Assembly: GCA_023434365.1 (NCBI GenBank)
Contig: JAEYSV010000038.1
Coordinates: 1 to 45,673, forward strand
DNA: 45,673 bases
Reading direction: 5' to 3'
Origin: Bacillota bacterium
Lineage (GTDB): Bacteria; Bacillota; Clostridia; Lachnospirales; Lachnospiraceae
In this document: piece by piece, positions 40,351-45,673 of the stretch
Numbering within the stretch: the first letter of the stretch is position 1
How the letters are laid out: every line of letters begins with the position of its first letter
Made by a program: the position numbers and the translations under genes
Notes under the pieces: generated by a model
What the model was told of the DNA's origin: nothing
Databases searched by the model: none
Seen by the model: the letters and a program-made list of their open reading frames with translations, nothing else

Positions 40351-41598
40351 TTACGCCACCGGTACGACAATTGTAACAGCAAACCAGTCACCTTCTAACT
40401 CCGCATAAATATCTCCCTGCATATTACGCATTAACTGCCGGCAGATATAGAGTCCAAGTCCATTACCTGATTGGTTTGCTACATTCGAACCGCGCCAAAA
40501 GCTATCAAAAATGTGAGGGAGTTCATTGCCGTTTAACGAGCATCCGCTATTCTTTACTGTTATAAGCCTGCAATCCTCTTCTTTTGAAAATGAGAGTGCT
40601 ATCTTTTTACCATCCCCATACTTAATTGCATTCTCGATAATGTTTTGAAGTACCTCAATAGTACGATTCAGATCTCCTCTTAAAATGCAATTTTGATAGG
40701 TAGACACTTCCAATGTAATGTGTAGTAATTCTAACTTCTCTTGATAAAATAACTTGGTTTGTTTGATCAGATCCCCCAAATAGAATTCTCCAGGTTCTGT
40801 TTTTAGGTTAAGAAACTCTTCTTTGGAAGCCTGAATGATCTGTAATATGTAATTTTCAATTTCATCTGTTTTCTGATCGATTTTATTAGCAATTTCCATA
40901 CGCTTTTCTTCTGTTCCATACAGATTCTTAGACATCGCTTTCGCATACAATTTTATTGCGCTAAGCGGTGTCTTTATATCATGAGAGATAGATAAAATTA
41001 ATGTCTGTTTTTCTTTTTGCAATAACAACTCCTTTTTCTTATGTGTTTCTATATTTTCACGCAGCAAATCTAATCCCCAAACAAATCGACCAAAAAAGCG
41101 ATTTTTATTTTCTTTCAACGGCATAGTTAGGTTACCCTTTGATATTTCAACTGGTACCTCACGTAATATATATAAGGGCTTGATAATCCTAATCCGTAAC
41201 ACCCAAAGAATAAGCATCGTCATTATTGTCACCAGTATCATAACAGTCGTAACGACCATTCTTGCGGTTTGATAAGGATTTTCACTACGAATATAATCAA
41301 AGCGATACAGTTTTCCATTTATTTCACGGATCGTATAATCATAATCTGAGGAAGTATAAAAATCGTCTAGGTGCTGCTCGTCTGACAACGCTGCCACTCG
41401 GACTACATTAGGATACTCTTTTTTATCAAACTCTGTGGTCCTTGTTTCTTTAATCCTTTGCATGAGTCGGTTCACTTCTACTAGGTATGGCCTAGCTGAC
41501 TCTGATGTATCCAGACTTTTCATATACCAATTTACTGCAATGATACTTCCTAATAATAAGATACCAATCAGCGCGATAAAACGATGATACCCCCTCAT
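40351..41598 (-). CDS. membrane sensor histidine kinase
   Basis: The 415-residue protein has TM1 (about 8-25), an extracytoplasmic domain of about 85 residues, and TM2 (about 113-134). A HAMP-like linker and the DHp domain follow, with the phospho-His in LSISHDIKTPLSAIKLYAK (near residue 205). The ATPase domain has N box NIIENAIKYG, SGNGLGLYICRQL and G-box residues. The extracellular domain is larger than in the intramembrane-sensing BceS kinases. Its ATG directly abuts the TAG stop of the response regulator gene, and only a weak ribosome site is seen, so translational coupling is likely. It is the last gene of the ABC transporter operon. Confidence 0.93.
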   Translation of the reverse strand: MRGYHRFIALIGILLLGSIIAVNWYMKSLDTSESARPYLVEVNRLMQRIKETRTTEFDKKEYPNVVRVAALSDEQHLDDFYTSSDYDYTIREINGKLYRFDYIRSENPYQTARMVVTTVMILVTIMTMLILWVLRIRIIKPLYILREVPVEISKGNLTMPLKENKNRFFGRFVWGLDLLRENIETHKKKELLLQKEKQTLILSISHDIKTPLSAIKLYAKAMSKNLYGTEEKRMEIANKIDQKTDEIENYILQIIQASKEEFLNLKTEPGEFYLGDLIKQTKLFYQEKLELLHITLEVSTYQNCILRGDLNRTIEVLQNIIENAIKYGDGKKIALSFSKEEDCRLITVKNSGCSLNGNELPHIFDSFWRGSNVANQSGNGLGLYICRQLMRNMQGDIYAELEGDWFAVTIVVPVA

Positions 41599-42261
41599 CT
41601 ATTCAAACCTGTACCCTGTCCCCCATACGGTAATAATTCGTAGGGGATTTTTAGGGTCCTTCTCAATTTTTTGACGCAACCATTTGATATGAACGGTTAA
41701 TGTCTGTGGCTCACTAAAGCTATCAAAGCCCCAAACTTTATTGAAAATAAACTCTTTCTTCAAAGTACGACCCTTATTTTCAATAAGTAAAAGTAATAGT
41801 TCAAACTCCTTAGCAGTTAAGTCGAGCGCAACTCCATTACAGCTAGCCGTTCTCTTCGTCAGATGTAAAGACAAATTGCCATCCGTAATGCACTCACTTT
41901 CATAACGCCTCTTAAAAATTCCGTCAATCTTTGCCATAAGAATATCAATATCGTATGGTTTCTCTATGTAATCATCTGCCCCCATTAAAAGTCCATTTAG
42001 CTTATCGTTTTTTTCTCCCTTTGCACTGACAATAATTATTGGAGTATTACTATTTTCACGAATACGACAACAAACCGCAAATCCGTCTATCCCCGGCAAC
42101 ATAATATCAAGCAGTACCAGTCGGACAGAATGTTCTTCGTAAAACGCAAGTGCATCCTCTCCGCTGACACATAACTTGACAGAGTATCCAGCCGCTGTCA
42201 TAAAATCAACTAACAAACCACCAATTTCAACATTGTCTTCTACGATTAAAATATCCGTCAA
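41599..42261 (-). CDS. OmpR/PhoB-family response regulator
   Basis: The 220-residue protein has a receiver domain with phospho-Asp in LVLLDIMLPGIDGF (near residue 51) and Lys in YIEKPYD. The winged-helix output domain (LTAKEFELLLLLIENKGRTLKKEFIFNKVWG...TVHIKWLRQKIE) completes it. The start codon is TTG (42259-42261), supported by GAGGGGAGG 7 nt upstream; no ATG is close. It probably controls the transporter operon in which it lies, through the direct repeat at 45499-45517. Confidence 0.94.
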   Translation of the reverse strand: MTDILIVEDNVEIGGLLVDFMTAAGYSVKLCVSGEDALAFYEEHSVRLVLLDIMLPGIDGFAVCCRIRENSNTPIIIVSAKGEKNDKLNGLLMGADDYIEKPYDIDILMAKIDGIFKRRYESECITDGNLSLHLTKRTASCNGVALDLTAKEFELLLLLIENKGRTLKKEFIFNKVWGFDSFSEPQTLTVHIKWLRQKIEKDPKNPLRIITVWGTGYRFE

Positions 42262-42291
42262 AACAGGCCTCCCCTCCAGGAACTTATCTTC

Positions 42292-43059
42292 CTACCAACC
42301 CATCTCCATCAGCCAGTTACTTAATACACGTTCGCGCTTACGAAGATCTTCTCCATCACTGTATCTATCTAAATTATATTCTCCTTGAATATTTCCGTCA
42401 ACAATATACAGAACTCGGGTACATTTGGCTGCCACTTTTACATCATGAGTAACCAGCATAATAGTGGTGCCCTCTTCATTAATCTTATTAAGTTCACTCA
42501 TTACCTGATCGGAAGAACTGCGGTTAAGTGCTCCAGTAGGCTCATCAGCAAAAAGCACTTTTGGATTATTAATCATACTTCGGCAAATACAGGCTCTCTG
42601 CAATTGACCACCGGAAACTTCGTTTATATCGTTCTCTGCCACATCCAGTATTCCTAACTTTTTCATTAAAGCCAAACCATACTCGGTTATCTCTTTTTTG
42701 CTTTTCGCATTTTTCTTGGACTGCATTGCTGGTAAGATAATGTTATCAAGCACCGTCAGATTCTTTAGCATATACATCTGCTGAAAAATGAATCCCATTT
42801 CATTAAGTCGTACTTGCGCTATTTCTTTTGCTTTCATACTGGAGATATCTGTTCCATAAAATATGGTAGAACCAGAAGTAACTCGATCCATTCCTGATAC
42901 CGTATACAGTAACGTTGATTTTCCAGATCCAGAAGGACCCATAATGGCTATCATTTCTCCCTCATTGATTTCGAAATTAACATTTTTTAAGACATTATTT
43001 TGTCGTTTATTCACAATATAAGTTTTACATAAATCTTTTACGGCAATTGCGTTACTCAT
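42292..43059 (-). CDS. ABC transporter ATP-binding protein (LolD/MacB/BceA type)
   Basis: The 255-residue ATPase has Walker A GPSGSGKST (near residue 45), Q-loop FIFQQMYML, signature SGGQLQRA, Walker B VLFADEPTGALN and switch His in LVTHD. This is the subfamily that drives FtsX-type permeases for lipoprotein release, macrolide export or peptide-antibiotic resistance rather than import. The C-terminal about 30 residues (DRYSDGEDLRKRERVLSNWL) form a helical extension. It lies 12 nt after the permease gene and GGAGG precedes its ATG. Confidence 0.94.
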   Translation of the reverse strand: MSNAIAVKDLCKTYIVNKRQNNVLKNVNFEINEGEMIAIMGPSGSGKSTLLYTVSGMDRVTSGSTIFYGTDISSMKAKEIAQVRLNEMGFIFQQMYMLKNLTVLDNIILPAMQSKKNAKSKKEITEYGLALMKKLGILDVAENDINEVSGGQLQRACICRSMINNPKVLFADEPTGALNRSSSDQVMSELNKINEEGTTIMLVTHDVKVAAKCTRVLYIVDGNIQGEYNLDRYSDGEDLRKRERVLSNWLMEMGW

Positions 43060-43071
43060 AATCTAATCCTC

Positions 43072-45450
43072 CTATTCAATACTATTGGTTTCCTGGGCTG
43101 AGATTCGTCTCACACCAAGAGTAGTTAATATAGATGCTATCATCGTTCCAACAAACACAATCCCAGGATATATTATATATGCCTGCAAAGGCTGTATAGT
43201 AAATTCAATATTTTCAGCACCCATAATTCTAAAGATCGGTCCTATCGTAATGTGCAATAGTGGATAGGAAATAATTAACCCTATGATAGCTGCCACTATC
43301 ATTACTATACCTATTCTGGTACATTGCCAACGCATAATTGCACCGTTATGAAATCCTATTGCTTTCATCGTCCCAATCTGTGCTCGTTCCTTTGTCATAA
43401 AACTCTTAACCATTAATACTGTAACTAGCATATTAATGAATATAACTACCATTACAATCAAAGAACCAATACTCTCTAATGAATCAGAGATACCACCTAG
43501 CATATGGCTTAAGAACTCCTCGCCCGTCATGACTTCGTACTCTGGAAAAATAGTTTTTAATTGCTCGAAATATTCTTCTTTTTCTTTCTCAGTATAGGAA
43601 TCATCAAATGTAATTTGAATAGCAAAGACACCGGCAAGATTCTTATAATCAAATTCAGTAAAACATTCGGAGAAACGAATCCCTTCCCCCATATTATTCA
43701 TTGACTGATAAAGCGCCGTTACAATAAACTCTTTTTCAGTTGAATGGAGTTTCACCCTAATGGTATCACCGATCTTTGCATCAATATAATCCGCGGTAAG
43801 ATGGGTAAGTGCCACTTCATTTTCTAACATTGGAGGAATGCCTTCGGAATAAGTATACCGATCAGCCTTAATATTAATGCCTTGCAGCGCCATTGATGCA
43901 TAGCTTTTCTCCCCTTTAGTAACTTTATTTTTTGAAAATAATTCTGTCGTTGTAGTTGCTTTTATTCCTTCTTTTTCTAAGGCTTTATCAAATGTTTGCA
44001 GATAGTTACGAATTTTTTTGGCATCACCAGCGAGTATTATATTCTCAATTAACTTCTCCTCGCTTAACAGATACGCATCACTTTTTGCCATACCAAACAC
44101 CGGTATTATATTCTCTGAACGTAATGTGCTTACCGTATTTACTGGCAATGTAATGAGGATGATTCCAAGCGTAAAAGTAAGAATAAGAACCCCAAATCGT
44201 TTGATGTTACTAAAAATATCATTGATTGCTAAGAAGGTTACAGGTGACCATCTGAAATGATGCAATCGAATGAATCCTTTTCCCTTAAACCTCTCTCCAT
44301 TCGAACCATTTCGAATAGCATCAACTGGACTGTATTTTTTGATTTTTCCAGTACAGTGAAGGCTGAATAACTGAATGATTAAAACAATAGCCAGTGCAGT
44401 ACCGATATGAAGATACCAAATGTTACTTCCTGCTTCCATAACAATGGTTTTAGAGACCTGCTCAATCATCATATTCCCGAATGGTATACTTAATAAAAGT
44501 CCAATCAACGCACCTACTACAGAAAGTGCAACATATTTTACAATGTACAAGCCACGAATTTGTAGATTCTTAATTCCAATTGCTTTCATAATTCCTATTT
44601 CCCGGTATTCTTCAGCCAGAGTAAAGTGTATTGTGAATCTAAGGATTAAAAAGGAGATTAATATCAAGCATACACTCACTACTAAGAGCATTCCAGCTAT
44701 AATCATATCCATTAGATAAGACGTCTTAATCAGATTCTTATCTCCCGAAAACATAACCGGTATGCCTGCTTCATTAAACTGAGTCACAAATTGTTCCAAA
44801 TCGTTTGTATAAATGGAATACATTTCACCATTCATAACAGATTCATGATACAATTTGTTAAAATCCTCTTCACTGAGCAAAAACCGTGTTGCTCCCATCA
44901 TGGATGAACCGAAAATAATGTCTTTTATCGCTCCCTTTATTGTAAGGGTAATCTTCTCTTTTCCTATCTCGAATACAAGTTTATCACCTGACTCCAAATC
45001 ATTCTCGCTAAAGACAAGTGTGTTTACATAAACCTCGCCCTGTTTTATCTCAGTCAATATACTATTGTCAGATTTAAAAAACTTTTGGTGGTTGGCTTTT
45101 ATACTACTAACCACTGAAGTCCCATTAAATTCAATAGATGTGCCATCCTCATGACAAATATTATTCTTCGATAGAAAGGCCGCTTTATCACTAACCCATC
45201 TGTCAACATTTTCACTATCATTAAGCATTTGGTGAAATTCATCTTTAACTTGGTTAGGTAGTTCCTTGGCACAGATGACATAGTCTCCCATTTGTGACTT
45301 TTCAATATAACCTTCCATTGCATTCATAATCGATAGCAGATTATTGACACTGGAGGCAATAAATGTAGTAGCAAGTATAACAAAAAGTAATAGTATAAAA
45401 TTCATTGTCTTTTTTCGCTTTAAGTCCTTGCGAAGTATAGATATATACAT
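43072..45450 (-). CDS. FtsX-family ABC transporter permease
   Basis: This 792-residue membrane protein has an N-terminal TM (about 16-36) and an extracytoplasmic domain to about 250. A first FtsX block of three TMs (about 255-370; EYREIGIMKAIGIKNLQIRGLYIV) is followed by a TM near 420, a second large extracytoplasmic domain (about 440-665), and a final FtsX block (about 670-785; KERAQIGTMKAIGFHNGAIMRW). This double-FtsX layout fits MacB/SalX-type efflux or envelope-stress transporters. It opens the operon permease-ATPase-regulator-kinase. AAGGGGG lies 7 nt before the ATG. Substrate unknown; antimicrobial peptides are a reasonable guess from the two-component neighbours. Confidence 0.92.
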   Translation of the reverse strand: MYISILRKDLKRKKTMNFILLLFVILATTFIASSVNNLLSIMNAMEGYIEKSQMGDYVICAKELPNQVKDEFHQMLNDSENVDRWVSDKAAFLSKNNICHEDGTSIEFNGTSVVSSIKANHQKFFKSDNSILTEIKQGEVYVNTLVFSENDLESGDKLVFEIGKEKITLTIKGAIKDIIFGSSMMGATRFLLSEEDFNKLYHESVMNGEMYSIYTNDLEQFVTQFNEAGIPVMFSGDKNLIKTSYLMDMIIAGMLLVVSVCLILISFLILRFTIHFTLAEEYREIGIMKAIGIKNLQIRGLYIVKYVALSVVGALIGLLLSIPFGNMMIEQVSKTIVMEAGSNIWYLHIGTALAIVLIIQLFSLHCTGKIKKYSPVDAIRNGSNGERFKGKGFIRLHHFRWSPVTFLAINDIFSNIKRFGVLILTFTLGIILITLPVNTVSTLRSENIIPVFGMAKSDAYLLSEEKLIENIILAGDAKKIRNYLQTFDKALEKEGIKATTTTELFSKNKVTKGEKSYASMALQGINIKADRYTYSEGIPPMLENEVALTHLTADYIDAKIGDTIRVKLHSTEKEFIVTALYQSMNNMGEGIRFSECFTEFDYKNLAGVFAIQITFDDSYTEKEKEEYFEQLKTIFPEYEVMTGEEFLSHMLGGISDSLESIGSLIVMVVIFINMLVTVLMVKSFMTKERAQIGTMKAIGFHNGAIMRWQCTRIGIVMIVAAIIGLIISYPLLHITIGPIFRIMGAENIEFTIQPLQAYIIYPGIVFVGTMIASILTTLGVRRISAQETNSIE

Positions 45451-45480
45451 ATGTGTTCCCCCTTGATTGATTGTGAGCTT

Positions 45481-45517
45481 AGTATAACGTCCAAATTATT
45501 AAATAATCCTTAAATAA
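45481..45517 (-). promoter_or_regulatory. operon promoter with direct-repeat operator
   Basis: TATACT (45481-45486 on the minus strand) is a good -10, but the -35 position (GGATTA, 45504-45509) is poor. Over it lie two copies of TTATTTAA (45499-45506 and 45510-45517), 11 bp from start to start, which is one helical turn. OmpR-type regulators bind such direct repeats at weak -35 regions. Confidence 0.55.
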
Positions 45518-45547
45518 AATTGTAATTTAGAAAATATTTCTAACTCC

Positions 45548-45616
45548 AAAAAAGTGTCTTCGACACTTCAACTCCCCTAGCCCCTCATTCATGAGGGGAA
45601 TTTGGGGTTTCTTTTT
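45548..45616. terminator. tandem hairpins upstream of the transporter operon
   Basis: AAGTGTC/GACACTT (45552-45568) has a 3-nt loop, with T-richness following on the minus strand. CCCCTCA/TGAGGGG (45581-45598) with an outer CCCC/GGGG is followed by TTTCTTTTT on the plus strand. They could be opposing terminators or the structured end of a mobile element. Confidence 0.5.
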
Positions 45617-45642
45617 GTGTCACTTTGATTCATAATAGTCGT

Positions 45643-45673
45643 ATGAATAAATTACAAAAAATATTTAATGACC
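45643..45673 (+). CDS. start of an unidentified plus-strand gene (partial)
   Basis: An ATG at 45643 opens a frame MNKLQKIFND that runs off the window edge. No clear ribosome site precedes it. The beginning resembles, from memory, the N-terminus of zinc-finger (IS91-like) transposases common in Lachnospiraceae, but ten residues cannot prove that. Confidence 0.3.
   Translation, partial: MNKLQKIFND

Noticed and set aside
1..45673. CRISPR arrays, tRNA or rRNA genes, complete prophage or defence islands
   Set aside because: No regularly spaced repeats, cloverleaf sequences, rRNA segments, phage structural genes or known defence genes were seen.

Overview
The window is a low-GC, gene-dense chromosomal segment from a flagellated, Gram-positive anaerobe. 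Gene content and order (rapZ-whiA-crh-like, hprK, a complete late flagellar cluster with fliW/csrA, ROK glucokinase, GH2 beta-mannosidase, AraC regulators) fit a Clostridia species of the Lachnospiraceae, close to Lachnoclostridium (Clostridium) phytofermentans. That assignment is by recognition only, with no database comparison.

Layout. (1) 123-9380, minus strand: a long housekeeping and catabolite-control operon read ftsH - uvrC - hprK - ROK glucokinase - murB - rapZ - whiA - HPr-like (Crh-type), closed by an intrinsic terminator at 123-163. The HPr-like protein has Glu at position 15 where PTS HPr has His, but keeps Ser46. It is therefore a predicted HprK target and not a PTS phosphocarrier, and its kinase is encoded in the same operon. 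ftsH is preceded by a sigma-A promoter, a structured leader of about 145 nt and an intrinsic terminator that lies before its start codon. (2) 9810-12475, plus strand: pyrG and tcdA, each with a strong terminator. (3) 12515-25753, minus strand: a lspA-like gene, a YjfB-type small motility protein, two tandem flagellins, a FliT/FlgN-like coiled protein, fliS, fliD, flaG, csrA, fliW, flgL, two consecutive flgK paralogues, flgN and flgM. Three sigma-28-type promoters (before flgM, flaG and the flagellins) divide it into transcription units. Both flagellin leaders carry a small GGA-loop hairpin matching the CsrA consensus plus a second GGA at the Shine-Dalgarno, and flaG has a perfect CsrA consensus over its ribosome site. 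CsrA, its antagonist FliW, the flagellin targets and the export-control proteins are thus all encoded together.

(4) 26017-31242, plus strand: a type IIA topoisomerase pair (topoisomerase IV-like ParE/ParC) followed by an AraC regulator. (5) 31285-37880, minus strand: beta-mannosidase, secreted transglutaminase-like protein with a C-terminal Big-like domain, small lipoprotein, HAD phosphatase, proline iminopeptidase-like hydrolase, and the C-terminal remnant of a chemotaxis receptor. (6) 38089-40341, plus strand: an unusual lipoprotein joining a PstS-like binding domain to a long repeat (propeller-like) domain. (7) 40351-45517, minus strand: FtsX-type permease, ABC ATPase, OmpR response regulator and histidine kinase in one operon, with an 11-bp-spaced direct repeat over the -35 region as a candidate operator. 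The right edge has two hairpins and the first codons of a plus-strand reading frame, possibly a mobile-element end.

No tRNA, rRNA, CRISPR array or complete insertion sequence was seen. The most interesting signals are the Crh-like/HprK/glucokinase operon, the covarying CsrA hairpins, the ftsH leader terminator and the PstS-propeller lipoprotein.
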